Positions 1 through 9,306 of a DNA stretch of 64,000 bases are shown one piece after another. The translations under genes were made by a program, and so were the position numbers. The DNA comes from Aeromonas tecta. GTDB lineage: Bacteria; Pseudomonadota; Gammaproteobacteria; Enterobacterales; Aeromonadaceae. The DNA is taken from the NCBI RefSeq assembly GCF_000820185.1, contig NZ_CDCA01000036.1:124786-188785 (forward strand), in the 5' to 3' direction. The notes under the pieces were generated by a model. The model saw only the letters and a program-made list of their open reading frames with translations, searched no databases and was not told where the DNA came from. Within the stretch, counting starts at the first letter, position 1, and each line of letters opens with the position of its first letter.

Positions 1-200
1 GTGCACTCAGGTTAGCCGGCAAGGGCCCCTGGCGGCACAACTAATATTATGATTAATAACGAATTAAAAAAGCGACTCAGCTCCCATTCAAGTTTTTTAT
101 TAACTTTTTAGTCAAAAAGTGTGAGCTGGGTAGGCCATGGGCTGCTCCCGGCGTAGGGATCCCGTGAACGGCGTGCAGGGCGGCTGTCATGGCGAGTACG

Positions 201-566
201 TCATCGTCGCAATAGGCGGACGAGAAAATAGGCCACCGCGAGCAGCGGCCAGAGGGAGAACCACTGCCCTGGCAGCAGCCACAGCAAGGAGAGGGAGGCT
301 ATCGCGCCGGCCAACAGCCCCGCCAGCGACCAACGGATATGTCCGAGGGGGGCGCCCAGCCGAAAGTGGCGGTCGAGACGGGAGAGCGTCAGCAAGCCAA
401 GGCCACCGAGTAGTATGGAGGTGCCCAGCAGCAGGGAGATGGCTCCTCCCTCGCTTCCCATGCCCATCAGGGCGGCCAGCCCCAGCAGCAGAAAGATCGG
501 GCTGAGCAGGGCCGTCGGCAACAACACCGACCACCAGAGGAGGCCGTAGAGAAAGTGGTGGTTCAT
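201..566 (-). CDS. small integral membrane protein, function unknown
   Basis: The product is 121 aa and almost entirely hydrophobic. Roughly four membrane-spanning stretches can be seen, separated by short basic loops, and it ends in Leu-Leu-Arg-Arg. A GAGGGAG ribosome site lies five bases before the ATG at 566, which is why this start is preferred to an in-frame ATG 33 bases further upstream. No catalytic motif is visible and I do not recognise the family. It stands alone, about 75 bp beyond the end of the acetyltransferase gene on the same strand, so the two could be cotranscribed. The membrane location is well supported; any role is unknown. Confidence 0.6.
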   Translation of the reverse strand: MNHHFLYGLLWWSVLLPTALLSPIFLLLGLAALMGMGSEGGAISLLLGTSILLGGLGLLTLSRLDRHFRLGAPLGHIRWSLAGLLAGAIASLSLLWLLPGQWFSLWPLLAVAYFLVRLLRR

Positions 567-641
567 ATTGCTCCCTCTATCCCCACCAGATAGACACACT
601 GCCTGCCATTGTCATAACAGTAGATATGACACGTATAACTG

Positions 642-1103
642 TCATTGATCGATAGTTAGCACCATAAAGAGGCTATTGGGGTCGGCCCGGTAATCCCCGA
701 ATGGCTCGCAATCGATAAAGCCGTGCTTCTGATAGAGGCCGTGGGCCGGCGTGAAGAAGGCCGTGGCGCCGGTCTCCAGCTTCAGGTAGCGATAGCCCCT
801 GCCCCGCGCGATGGCAATCAGGTGGCGCAAGATGGCCGAGCCCACCCCCTTGCCTCTGGCGGCGCCGTGTACCCGCATGGATTTGATCTCCCCGCCATCG
901 GGTGCAAGCTCTTTGATGGCGCCGCAACCCACCAGGGTCTGCTCGTCGTAGGCGGACCAGAAGGTGATCGCCGGTGCCTTGAGCCCCTCGAGATCCAGCG
1001 CATGTTTGCTCTCTGGTGGCGAGACGGCGCGCATATCATCCAGATGCGCCTGCAAAAAAGCGGCGATCTCGGGGCCATCGAGGGGGTCGGTAACGATCTT
1101 CAT
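642..1103 (-). CDS. GNAT family N-acetyltransferase
   Basis: A 153-aa protein with the GNAT fold pattern. The acetyl-CoA binding motif A is clear (Arg-Gly-Lys-Gly-Val-Gly-Ser after the Met-Arg-Val strand, residues about 75-95). It is followed by a Leu-Glu-Thr-Gly strand and the C-terminal Tyr-Gln-Lys-His-Gly-Phe motif typical of small-molecule GNATs such as YsnE-like enzymes. It should transfer an acetyl group from acetyl-CoA to an unknown amine. AAGGAG stands nine bases before the ATG. A TGA ending another open frame lies about 15 bases upstream, so the gene may once have followed a second gene in an operon. The family is secure and the substrate is not. Confidence 0.85.
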   Translation of the reverse strand: MKIVTDPLDGPEIAAFLQAHLDDMRAVSPPESKHALDLEGLKAPAITFWSAYDEQTLVGCGAIKELAPDGGEIKSMRVHGAARGKGVGSAILRHLIAIARGRGYRYLKLETGATAFFTPAHGLYQKHGFIDCEPFGDYRADPNSLFMVLTIDQ

Positions 1104-1967
1104 AGGGTGATCTCCTTATCAAGTGGGGGCGCCAGCGCCTTGATCAGGCGGCCAAGGCGATTTGGCAAGGGCAAGATGCCAGCCCTCATTGATAGCCGAT
1201 TGATACAGCCAGATCCAGTCATCCCCACCGCCTGGCCGACGATCTGGCCGCCAGTCCCTTGCCGCCGCGCCTCTGCTCGCCTCTGGGTCAGAAAATATAT
1301 GCCGAATTTCATGCCCCCTATTACGCCCCTGCGCCGCCCCTAAGGGCCACTTATGCAAAAGTGTTGAATCATATTTCAGGCACGGTGTTATCAGCGCCAA
1401 CAGGGGCATCGGCTAGCATATTTTCAGGCGGCGAGATAGCCCCGCAACGGGCCTAAAAATACATATCTATGCACAATAAAATCGATTAGCTGCAAGATGG
1501 TGCATAGTGTTAACGCTTTATTCACAGCGAGGCTCATGGCTGTCGAGACGAAACCCCAGCACTGGCGGCCTTGCTGCGTCGAACATGCTGCTTTAGCAGG
1601 GCAGAGCCCTCTTTTATCGTGAATCGAATGGCATTTTAGCTATATTTCAGAGCGTTGAGCCATCTCATAGAAATGAGATCCCGGTTTGCATCCCGCCCAT
1701 CACCACTCCTAGAATCCTCCTGTCTGAAATGCTTAACCCAAACCAGACCTCTCTTATCCAATCCTCTTCTTATATGGATTGACACAATAACCGAGGCAGC
1801 GGTTGTCGTTTCCTGTTGCGCTTATTTCTGTGCACAGGCAATGGGCTGGCGATTGGTAAATAGAACTGCCAATCAGCCGGGCTATTTCGACAGCGGGTCG
1901 ACCGTCGTGTGGCCAGGGTTAACTGTACCCATATCAATAATTACTATTAAGAAGAGGAGTAACCACC
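1104..1967. other. 864-bp region without a confident gene
   Basis: This gap separates the divergent acetyltransferase and RidA-like genes. Its left part (about 1119-1409, minus strand) contains an open frame whose last 30 codons look protein-like and stop just before the acetyltransferase ribosome site. It has no convincing start and no recognised family, so it may be a gene relic. The right part (1460-1967) is less GC-rich, has no coding signal and presumably carries the promoter of the RidA-like gene. An AGAGGAG ribosome site sits at about 1953-1959. Confidence 0.4.
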
Positions 1968-3233
1968 ATGAGTGGCACTATTATCAAGTCCGCCAGAAAT
2001 ACCGAACATGCCCCCCAACAGCTGGGTCCTTATACCCAGACCGTGGCCTTCTCTCACTACAACAATATTTCAGCGCAACTGCCCGTCGATCCCAAGACCG
2101 GCAAGATGATCGGCGGTGATATCAAGGATCAGGCCAGACAGTGCCTCACCAATATCAAGGCCATCATCGAGAGCATCGGCCACGTGATGGACGACACCGT
2201 TAAAATCACCGTCTTCCTCAAAGAGATCGCCGATCTGGACGCGGTCAATGCCGTGTACGCGGAATTCTTCCCAGGCTATGTGCCGACCCGCACCGTGCTC
2301 GCCGTGGCTGCCCTGCCAATGCATGCCCTGGTGCAGATGGACGCCATCATCTCCAACGGCGAAGGCACCTTCCCGCAGGCTCCTTGCGCCCTGGTGAAAC
2401 TCGCCCGCAATAGCGACAAGGCTCCCCAGAGTCCGCTCTATACCCAAACTGTCGCGTTTTCCCACTACAACAATATCGCGGCGCAGCTGCCCATCGATGT
2501 GGCATCTGGCAAGCTGGTCGAGGGCGGCATCAAGGCGCAGGCGGCCCAGTGCCTGACCCATATCAAGGCCGTGCTTGAAGGCATCGACGTGCCCTTCGAT
2601 GACATCGTCAAGGTCACCATCTATCTGCAGAACCTCGCCGATATCGACGCCGTCAACGAGGTCTACCGCACCTTCTTCCCGGACTCTGCCATCGCCCGCG
2701 CAGTCGCCTACCTGCCGGCCCGCTCGGTGATTGCCGCTTCCGCCCTGCCCATGGGCGCCCTGGTGCAGATGGATGCGGTGGTCTCCCACGGTGACGGCAC
2801 CCCGCCGCAACTGGTGGAAGACAGACACGGCCTGGTGATCAGCGCCCGCAATACCGACAAGGCGCCGCCCAGCGCACTGCACACCCAGACCGTTGCCTTC
2901 TCCCACTACAACCATATCGCGGGCCAGCTGCCGCTGGATCTGGCCACCGGCAAGATCCTGACCGGTTGCGTCAAGGAGCAGACCGCCCAGTGCCTCAGTC
3001 ATATCAAGGCCATCGTCGAGAGCATCAACCATGTGATGGACGACATCGTCAAGGTCAATATCCAGGTGAAGAACATCGAGGATCTGGACGCGGTCAACGC
3101 CATCTATAGCCAGTACTTCCCGAGCTACCATCCCGCCCGCACCGTGATTGGCGTGAGCGAGCTGCCCGCCGGCGCTCTGGTACAGATGGATGCAGTGATG
3201 TCCAATGCGGAAAGCACCCCGCCGCAGGTTTAA
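1968..3233 (+). CDS. triple RidA-domain (YjgF/YER057c/UK114) fusion protein
   Basis: The 421-aa product consists of three consecutive RidA domains, at about residues 1-130, 141-275 and 288-415. RidA enzymes hydrolyse reactive enamine/imine intermediates released by PLP enzymes and normally work as homotrimers of 130-aa chains. Each unit repeats the Tyr/His-Thr-Gln-Thr-Val-Ala-Phe-Ser-His-Tyr-Asn block and the C-terminal Val-Gln-Met-Asp-Ala block. The substrate-anchoring arginine of the Pro-x-Arg-Ser/Thr motif is present in all three (Arg108, Arg252, Arg391). The acidic residue facing it is Asp in all three (125, 269, 408), where E. coli RidA has Glu120. Domain 2 has about ten extra residues before its Pro-Ala-Arg-Ser. 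The start is set by AGAGGAG eight bases before the ATG. It is monocistronic with its own terminator. The inferred structure is a one-chain pseudo-trimer. Confidence 0.85.
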   Translation: MSGTIIKSARNTEHAPQQLGPYTQTVAFSHYNNISAQLPVDPKTGKMIGGDIKDQARQCLTNIKAIIESIGHVMDDTVKITVFLKEIADLDAVNAVYAEFFPGYVPTRTVLAVAALPMHALVQMDAIISNGEGTFPQAPCALVKLARNSDKAPQSPLYTQTVAFSHYNNIAAQLPIDVASGKLVEGGIKAQAAQCLTHIKAVLEGIDVPFDDIVKVTIYLQNLADIDAVNEVYRTFFPDSAIARAVAYLPARSVIAASALPMGALVQMDAVVSHGDGTPPQLVEDRHGLVISARNTDKAPPSALHTQTVAFSHYNHIAGQLPLDLATGKILTGCVKEQTAQCLSHIKAIVESINHVMDDIVKVNIQVKNIEDLDAVNAIYSQYFPSYHPARTVIGVSELPAGALVQMDAVMSNAESTPPQV

Positions 3234-3250
3234 GACATTGCTCTAGCAAT

Positions 3251-3282
3251 AAAAAGACACCGGCTTAGGCCGGTGTCTTTTT
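3251..3282 (+). terminator. Rho-independent terminator of the RidA fusion gene
   Basis: A GACACCGGC / GCCGGTGTC stem with a TTAG loop, flanked by an A run and a T run, begins 18 bp after the stop codon. The flanking A and T tracts let it work in both directions. Confidence 0.9.
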
Positions 3283-3427
3283 ACATAATTTGAAGAGACA
3301 CTATTTCTTAAAATCATTATATAAAACAATTTAATATCCGACTTGGTAATGCAATTACGTTATCTTCACGAAAATCAAATCACTTCCCACCAACCCAAAA
3401 CATTAACAATCTACTTTTAAAAACCGA

Positions 3428-3874
3428 TCATGGTACGTCGATACAATGTAAAGTATTTGGATCGATGTATTTTGTTTGCGTGTTGTATTCAAACTTTAAA
3501 AACCTATCCCAACTTTCCATTTGTGAATTATCTCCGTATGACCAAGTGCATTGCTTAACACTTGTTCCATCACAGTCTAGCCTCCCCCTCCCTTGATCTT
3601 GAAGAGACCATGCTAGATAAGATGTGATAAAGTCACTAACTAATGTTAAATCGCCACCGCCATTATCACGATTATATTTTTTACCTGTCAATTCACAGGC
3701 CACTGACTTTTCAGGAATATGCATCGCTGAAATTTCCATTAGTGCTTGGAAGACCTCATGAGAATCAGACGAGATTGGTTGGTCATGCACTGACATCCTG
3801 GCCAATAAAACACCAATGATAATACCGCAGCCCAGAATGCACCCAGCACAAAGAGCTATAGGAATAGGTTTCAT
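3428..3874 (-). CDS. AT-rich orphan gene, membrane-anchored or secreted protein
   Basis: A 148-aa product. Residues 4-27 form one hydrophobic segment (Ala-Leu-Cys-Ala-Gly-Cys-Ile-Leu-Gly-Cys-Gly, then Ile/Val/Leu) that could be an uncleaved anchor or a signal peptide. The remainder is polar, with four cysteines that could pair outside the cytoplasm. The ATG at 3874 has GGTGG six bases upstream; a GTG nine bases earlier in frame is the alternative. The gene and both flanks (3284-4140) are clearly more AT-rich than the surrounding DNA, with codons to match, which suggests acquisition by transfer. No family is recognised and no partner gene lies beside it. Confidence 0.6.
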   Translation of the reverse strand: MKPIPIALCAGCILGCGIIIGVLLARMSVHDQPISSDSHEVFQALMEISAMHIPEKSVACELTGKKYNRDNGGGDLTLVSDFITSYLAWSLQDQGRGRLDCDGTSVKQCTWSYGDNSQMESWDRFLKFEYNTQTKYIDPNTLHCIDVP

Positions 3875-4099
3875 GATATCCACCGTATGTAATCTGTCTT
3901 TTCAATAATCGGCATGCCGTAGCCCTCACTTCCCATATCCAACACCGCTTAGAAATTTGACATATTTTTCCACTACGAACGGATGCACAAAACGAATCGT
4001 ATCTTGGAAAAACAATGTTACATCACTTAGTTTTCAACGCTTTCCTTATTGTCAAAAAACGTTTAGTGACACCCAAAATGAAAAGTTAACACTGTCTTG

Positions 4100-4125
4100 A
4101 AAAAGCTGAGTCGTTCAGCTTTTTT
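4100..4125. terminator. bidirectional terminator-like hairpin
   Basis: An AAAAAGCTGA / TCAGCTTTTTT inverted repeat with a five-base loop. T runs on either strand make it a possible terminator both for transcripts reading out of tkt and for plus-strand transcripts from the AT-rich stretch 3890-4100, where no gene was found. Confidence 0.6.
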
Positions 4126-4151
4126 CATTCAATCACATTCCTTCAACCAAT

Positions 4152-4187
4152 AAAAAACGCCCCCCATCTTGCGATGGAGGGCGTTTT
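4152..4187 (-). terminator. Rho-independent terminator of tkt
   Basis: On the minus strand, an ACGCCCTCCATC / GATGGGGGGCGT stem is followed by a run of six T. It lies about 43 bp beyond the tkt stop codon. Confidence 0.85.
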
Positions 4188-4229
4188 ATCGTTCTGGCTA
4201 TTGGGTCAAATTGACCCAACGTTCAGGAA

Positions 4230-6221
4230 TTACAGGGATTCTGCGGTAGCAACCACGTTTTCCACGGTAAAGCCGAATTCCTTGAACAGCAGCTCGGCCG
4301 GTGCAGACTCACCGAAGGTGGTCATGCCGATGATCTTGCCGCCAAAGCCCACGTACTTGTACCAGTAGTCGGCGATGCCCGCTTCGATGGCGACACGCTT
4401 GGTCACGCTCATCGGCAGCACGGATTCCTTGTACTCGGCAGATTGTGCGTCGAACACGTCGGTAGCCGGCAGGGAAACCACACGCACGGCGCGGCCCTTG
4501 GCAGTCAGCTGCTCGTAAGCGGCCACAGCCAATTCCACTTCGGAACCGGTGGCGATCAGGATCAGCTCCGGGGTACCGGCGCAATCTTTGAGCACATAAC
4601 CACCCTTGGCCACGTCGGCCAGTTGCTGGGCGGTGCGGTCCATTTGCGGCAGGTTCTGACGAGAGAAGATCAGCGCAGTCGGGCCGTCATTGCGCTCGAT
4701 GGCGTGCTTCCAGGCGATGGCGGATTCTACCTGATCGCATGGGCGCCAGGTGCTCATGTTCGGGGTCAGACGCAGGGAAGCGATCTGCTCAACCGGCTGG
4801 TGAGTCGGGCCATCTTCACCCAGACCGATGGAGTCGTGGGTGTAAACGAAGATGGCCCGCTGCTTCATCAGGGCGGCCATGCGCAGGGCGTTACGGGCGT
4901 ATTCCATGAACATCAGGAAGGTCGCGCCGTAAGGAATGAAACCACCGTGCAGGGCGATGCCGTTCATGATGGCGGACATGGCGAACTCGCGCACACCGTA
5001 GTGAATGTAGTTGCCGGAGGCATCTTCATTGGTCAGGGACTTGGAGCCGGACCACATGGTCAGGTTGGACGGTGCCAGATCCGCAGAGCCACCCATGAAC
5101 TCGGGCAGCAGCTTGCCGAAGGCTTCCAGAGAGTTCTGGGATGCTTTACGGGTTGCGATCTTGGCCGGGTTCGCTTGCAGGGTTTCGATGATCTTGGCAG
5201 ATTCAGCGGCCCAGTTAGCCGGCAGCTCACCGACGGTACGGCGCTTGAATTCGGCAGCCAGGGTCGGGTGCGCGGCTTCATAGGCGGCAAACTTGGCAGC
5301 CCAGTCGGCTTCCAGCTTGGTGCCTTTCTCTTGCGCATTCCACTCGGCGGCGATGTCAGACGGAATAACGAAGGGCGCGTGATCCCATTTCAGGAAGGCA
5401 CGGGCGGCGGCGATCTCGTCGTTGCCCAGCGGTGAACCGTGGCAATCGTGGGAGCCGGACTTGTTCGGTGAACCGTAACCGATGATGGTGCGGCAGCAGA
5501 TCAGGGTCGGCTTGCCGGTCTCGGCCTTGGCGGCTTCGATGGCAGCGTTGATGGCTTCCGGGCTGTGGCCGTCGACCGCAGGGATGACGTGCCAGCCGTA
5601 GGCTTCGAAACGCTTGGGGGTGTCATCGGTGAACCAGCCTTCGACGTGACCGTCGATGGAGATACCGTTGTCATCCCAGAACGCAATCAGTTTGCCCAGT
5701 TGCAGGGTACCGGCCAGAGAGCACGCCTCGTGGGAGATACCTTCCATCAGGCAGCCGTCGCCCATGAAGGCGTAGGTGTAGTGGTCAACGATGTCGTGAC
5801 CCGGCTGGTTGAACTGCTCGCTCATGGCCTTCTCGGCGATCGCCATGCCTACGGCATTGGTGATGCCCTGACCCAGCGGGCCAGTGGTGGTCTCGATGCC
5901 TGGGGCATAACCGTACTCCGGGTGACCCGGGGTGCGAGAGTGCAGTTGACGGAAGTTCTTCAGGTCATCGATGGAGAGGTCGTAACCGGAGAGGTGCAGC
6001 AGGGAGTACAGCAGCATGGAGCCGTGGCCGTTAGACAGTACGAAACGGTCACGGTCGGCCCACTTGGGGTTGTTCGGGTTGTGCTTGAGGTGGCCACGCC
6101 ACAGCACTTCGGCGATGTCTGCCATTCCCATGGGGGCGCCCGGGTGACCGGAGTTGGCTTTTTGAACGGCATCCATACTCAATGCGCGAATGGCATTGGC
6201 AAGCTCTTTACGAGAAGGCAT
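4230..6221 (-). CDS. tkt: transketolase
   Basis: Transketolase moves two-carbon ketol units between sugar phosphates in the pentose phosphate pathway, using thiamine diphosphate and a divalent cation. The 663-aa length equals that of E. coli TktA. The N-terminal Ser-Gly-His-Pro-Gly-Ala-Pro-Met-Gly block, the thiamine-binding Gly-Asp-Gly-Cys-Leu-Met-Glu-Gly segment (about 154-161) and the [14 protein letters not shown] block are all present. The ATG at 6221 is chosen because CAGGAG precedes it by seven bases; 26 further in-frame codons upstream lack a ribosome site. The gene is divergent from metK and ends in its own terminator. Transaldolase and rpe elsewhere in the window serve the same pathway. 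Confidence 0.97.
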   Translation of the reverse strand: MPSRKELANAIRALSMDAVQKANSGHPGAPMGMADIAEVLWRGHLKHNPNNPKWADRDRFVLSNGHGSMLLYSLLHLSGYDLSIDDLKNFRQLHSRTPGHPEYGYAPGIETTTGPLGQGITNAVGMAIAEKAMSEQFNQPGHDIVDHYTYAFMGDGCLMEGISHEACSLAGTLQLGKLIAFWDDNGISIDGHVEGWFTDDTPKRFEAYGWHVIPAVDGHSPEAINAAIEAAKAETGKPTLICCRTIIGYGSPNKSGSHDCHGSPLGNDEIAAARAFLKWDHAPFVIPSDIAAEWNAQEKGTKLEADWAAKFAAYEAAHPTLAAEFKRRTVGELPANWAAESAKIIETLQANPAKIATRKASQNSLEAFGKLLPEFMGGSADLAPSNLTMWSGSKSLTNEDASGNYIHYGVREFAMSAIMNGIALHGGFIPYGATFLMFMEYARNALRMAALMKQRAIFVYTHDSIGLGEDGPTHQPVEQIASLRLTPNMSTWRPCDQVESAIAWKHAIERNDGPTALIFSRQNLPQMDRTAQQLADVAKGGYVLKDCAGTPELILIATGSEVELAVAAYEQLTAKGRAVRVVSLPATDVFDAQSAEYKESVLPMSVTKRVAIEAGIADYWYKYVGFGGKIIGMTTFGESAPAELLFKEFGFTVENVVATAESL

Positions 6222-6473
6222 CTGTATCTCCTGCGATTGCTTCATTTGATGGCCAAGATTAAGGCGCGTTATTGTCCCAGCAGGGCGGGCGCGGTGCAAA
6301 TATTATCTGGGCGAATAAAGTGGCTTTGGGAGCACAATCGCTTTTCTTGCGAGGGAAAACGATTGAGCCTGGATCCCCTTGCCCCCCAAATGGGGTAATT
6401 GTGCCGCAGAGCTTGGCCCGAGCGGGTCCAGACCAAAATAGTGCTGGCAATCACCCTTTGGCCTAATTAAAAT

Positions 6474-6497
6474 AGACGTCCAGATGTAGATACCTCT
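6474..6497 (+). promoter_or_regulatory. MetJ operator: three tandem met boxes
   Basis: Three contiguous 8-bp units, AGACGTCC, AGATGTAG and ATACCTCT, match the met box AGACGTCT at 7, 5 and 5 or so positions. They end 65 bp before the metK start. MetJ with S-adenosylmethionine binds tandem met boxes cooperatively, and metK, which makes that corepressor, is a classical target. The spacing and tandem layout are seen directly; binding is inferred from the E. coli regulon. Confidence 0.8.
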
Positions 6498-6561
6498 ACA
6501 AAGAACCTGTCATTTTCCGGTTATGGCCGAGGCGATAACCCCACACGATTGAGAACCAAAC

Positions 6562-7713
6562 ATGGCAAAGCTGTTTACTTCCGAGTCGGTCTCCGAAGGC
6601 CATCCCGATAAAATCGCCGACCAGATCTCCGATGCGGTACTGGACGCCATCCTGGTGCAAGACACCAAGGCACGCGTCGCCTGCGAGACCCTGGTCAAGA
6701 CCGGTATGGTCATGGTGGCCGGTGAAGTGACCACCTCTGCCTGGGTCGACATCGAGCAGATCGTGCGCGACACCGTGCGCGAAATCGGCTACACCCACTC
6801 CGACATGGGCTTCGATGCCGACTCCTGCGCCGTGCTCAACGCCATCGGCAAGCAGTCCCCCGACATCAACCAGGGTGTTGACCGTACCGATCCGTACGAG
6901 CAGGGCGCCGGTGACCAGGGCCTGATGTTTGGCTACGCCACCAACGAAACCGACGTGCTGATGCCAGCACCGATCACCTACTCTCACCTGCTGGTCAAAC
7001 GCCAGGCCGAAGTGCGCAAGAACGGCACCCTGCCGTGGCTGCGCCCGGATGCCAAGAGCCAGCTGACCTTCGCCTACGACGACGCAGGCAAGATCCTGGG
7101 TGTGGATGCCGTGGTGCTCTCCACCCAGCATTGCGAGTCCGTCAGCCACAGCGATCTGGTGGAAGCGGTGCGCGAGGAGATCATCAAGCCGGTACTGCCG
7201 ACCGAGTGGATCACCAAGGACACCAAGTTCTTCATCAACCCGACCGGCCGTTTCGTTATCGGCGGCCCCATGGGTGACTGCGGTCTGACCGGTCGCAAGA
7301 TCATCGTCGACACCTACGGCGGCATGGCCCGTCACGGTGGTGGCGCCTTCTCCGGCAAGGATCCGTCCAAGGTGGATCGCTCCGCCGCCTACGCCGCCCG
7401 CTACGTGGCCAAGAACATCGTTGCCGCGGGTCTCGCGGATCGCTGTGAAGTGCAGGTCTCCTACGCCATCGGCGTGGCCGAGCCGACCTCCATCAGCGTC
7501 GAAACCTTCGGCACCGGCAAGGTTGCCGAGGAGCTGCTGGTGAAACTGGTACGCGAGCACTTCGAGCTGCGCCCGTACGGCCTCATCGAGATGCTGGATC
7601 TGAAACGCCCGATCTACCAGGCCACCGCCGCCTACGGTCACTTCGGTCGCGAAGAGTTCCCCTGGGAGAAGACCGACAAGGCCGCCCTGCTGCGCGGCGT
7701 CGCCGGTCTGTAA
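6562..7713 (+). CDS. metK: S-adenosylmethionine synthetase
   Basis: MetK joins methionine and ATP to give S-adenosylmethionine, the main methyl donor. The protein is 383 aa, against 384 in E. coli. It has Ser-Glu-Gly-His-Pro-Asp-Lys near residue 14, Gly-Ala-Gly-Asp-Gln-Gly near 115 and the glycine-rich Gly-Gly-Gly-Ala-Phe-Ser-Gly-Lys-Asp signature near 260. The upstream met boxes indicate repression when the product is plentiful. It heads a gene run (sprT, endA, rsmE, gshB, yqgE, ruvX) that has the same order in E. coli, and it is separated from sprT by a terminator. Confidence 0.98.
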   Translation: MAKLFTSESVSEGHPDKIADQISDAVLDAILVQDTKARVACETLVKTGMVMVAGEVTTSAWVDIEQIVRDTVREIGYTHSDMGFDADSCAVLNAIGKQSPDINQGVDRTDPYEQGAGDQGLMFGYATNETDVLMPAPITYSHLLVKRQAEVRKNGTLPWLRPDAKSQLTFAYDDAGKILGVDAVVLSTQHCESVSHSDLVEAVREEIIKPVLPTEWITKDTKFFINPTGRFVIGGPMGDCGLTGRKIIVDTYGGMARHGGGAFSGKDPSKVDRSAAYAARYVAKNIVAAGLADRCEVQVSYAIGVAEPTSISVETFGTGKVAEELLVKLVREHFELRPYGLIEMLDLKRPIYQATAAYGHFGREEFPWEKTDKAALLRGVAGL

Positions 7714-7737
7714 TGTCCCAAGGCATGAGCCTGTGAT

Positions 7738-7763
7738 AAAAGGGGAGCCTGGCTCCCCTTTTT
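7738..7763 (+). terminator. Rho-independent terminator of metK
   Basis: An AAAAGGGGAGCC / GGCTCCCCTTTTT inverted repeat, 25 bp after the metK stop codon and before sprT. Confidence 0.9.
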
Positions 7764-7791
7764 GCTTATTCGCCGCTCGACAGGATTGCCC

Positions 7792-8310
7792 ATGACTGCC
7801 CTCCCCTCCCCCGATACTCTGCTCGCCGCGCGAGTCGAGGCTTGCTTTTTGCAAGCCGAGGCACGCCTTGGCCGTCCCTTCCCGCGCCCGCGCATTTATC
7901 TGAACATGCGTGGCCGGGCGGCGGGGTCGGCGCGGCTGCAGACCTGGGAGCTGCGCTTCAACCCAGCGCTGTATGAAGCCAACCAGCAGGCCTTCATGGA
8001 CGAGGTAGTGCCCCACGAGGTGGCGCACCTGCTGGTCTATGCGCTCTGGGGCGAGGGCCGCGGCAAGAATCGGGTGCTGCCCCACGGCAAGCAGTGGCAA
8101 TCGGTGATGCGCGAGGTGTTCAACCTCGAACCCCGCACCACCCACAGCTTCGATCTCGCGGTGCTCGGCCAGCGCACCCTGCCCTATGCCTGCGCCTGCC
8201 AGCAGCATCAGCTCTCCGTTCGCCGTCACAACAAGGTGCAACGGGGTGAGGCGCGCTATCACTGCCGCCGCTGTCGCCAGCCGCTGGTGCACCAGCCTGA
8301 GACGCATTGA
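7792..8310 (+). CDS. sprT: SprT family zinc metalloprotease-like protein
   Basis: A 172-aa protein (E. coli SprT is 165). The His-Glu-Val-Ala-His zinc-binding motif lies near residue 80, and a C-terminal zinc ribbon is formed by Cys-Ala-Cys and Cys-Arg-Arg-Cys pairs. SprT domains resemble the protease domain of eukaryotic Spartan; the bacterial role is uncertain. The ATG at 7792 has AGGA seven bases upstream. An in-frame TTG further upstream falls inside the metK terminator and is rejected. Position between metK and endA matches E. coli. Confidence 0.9.
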   Translation: MTALPSPDTLLAARVEACFLQAEARLGRPFPRPRIYLNMRGRAAGSARLQTWELRFNPALYEANQQAFMDEVVPHEVAHLLVYALWGEGRGKNRVLPHGKQWQSVMREVFNLEPRTTHSFDLAVLGQRTLPYACACQQHQLSVRRHNKVQRGEARYHCRRCRQPLVHQPETH

Positions 8311-8383
8311 GCCAACGGGTGTCGCGTCCCTGTGTTAGGGTGCCCACCTTCTTCATCCACCTGTTTCATGTTCAAGGATCTTC

Positions 8384-9097
8384 ATGTCTCGCCCTTCGCT
8401 CGCTTTCGGCCTTCCCCTGCTCTCCCTTGGCCTGACCCTGCTGGTCAGTGCGCCGCTCCAGGCACAGGAGGCCCAGACCTTCCGCGCCGCCAAGCAGGAT
8501 CTCGTCAAGCTCTATCAGAGCCACCCCACCACCTTCTACTGCGGCTGCAACATCAAGTTCAGCGGCAAGAAGATGGCGCCGGACTGGGAGAGCTGCGGCT
8601 ACCTGCCGCGCAAACAGGCCAATCGCGCCGCCCGCATCGAGTGGGAGCACGTGGTGCCCGCCTGGGAGTTCGGCCACCAGCTGCAGTGCTGGCAGGAAGG
8701 GGGTCGCAAGAACTGCGGCAAGAGCGATGAGTTCAACAAGATGGAGGGGGACATGCACAACCTCTTCCCCGCCATCGGCGAGGTGAACGGCGATCGCGCC
8801 AACTACCGCTTCTCCGACTGGAACGGCAAGCCGAACCAGTACGGCAAGTGCCAGATGCTGGTGGATTTCAAGGAGCGTCAGGTGCAGCCGCCCAAGGGGC
8901 CGGTCCGTGGCCAGATCGCCCGCGCCTACCTCTACATGGGGGAGCAGTACGGGCTGCGCCTGGCCGCCCAACAGCGTAAACTGTTCGAAGCCTGGGACAG
9001 GCAGTACCCGGCGGATCGCTGGGAGTGCGAGCGCAACCGCCGCATCGGCAAGCTGCAGGGCAATACCAATCCCTTTATTGAAAAGCAGTGCCAGTGA
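8384..9097 (+). CDS. endA: endonuclease I, secreted or periplasmic DNase
   Basis: A 237-aa nuclease of the EndA/Dns family that degrades double-stranded DNA outside the cytoplasm. An N-terminal signal peptide with cleavage near Ala-Gln-Ala is visible. The His-Val-Val-Pro-Ala-Trp-Glu segment of the beta-beta-alpha-metal active site and the Asp-Met-His-Asn-Leu-Phe-Pro motif lie mid-protein. Eight cysteines suggest disulfides. Aeromonas and Vibrio Dns are extracellular and limit DNA uptake. It sits between sprT and rsmE as in E. coli. Confidence 0.95.
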   Translation: MSRPSLAFGLPLLSLGLTLLVSAPLQAQEAQTFRAAKQDLVKLYQSHPTTFYCGCNIKFSGKKMAPDWESCGYLPRKQANRAARIEWEHVVPAWEFGHQLQCWQEGGRKNCGKSDEFNKMEGDMHNLFPAIGEVNGDRANYRFSDWNGKPNQYGKCQMLVDFKERQVQPPKGPVRGQIARAYLYMGEQYGLRLAAQQRKLFEAWDRQYPADRWECERNRRIGKLQGNTNPFIEKQCQ

Positions 9098-9306
9098 CCC
9101 AATCTATCGGGGAAGGCAATAACGTCCTTCCCATGATATGAAGCGGTGCCAACTCGGTGCGACAAGCTGCCAGTGGGGCCATTTTTCGCATCCAAACCAA
9201 ATTTAATCGCATTCAATAACGACTTTACGATGCAGATGGACCACAAAAAGACAGCCTGATAGCAGGTTGAACCACTTAAGCCTCAGAAAAGAGACAGATA
9301 TACAGC

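Noticed and set aside
1-200. Possible gene end at the left edge of the window
   Set aside because: A few codons run to a stop near position 15, but too little sequence is available to judge, and 30-200 has no coding signal or clear regulatory motif.
4309-4584. Separate small gene inside tkt
   Set aside because: A shifted-frame shadow of the conserved transketolase C terminus with no ribosome site.
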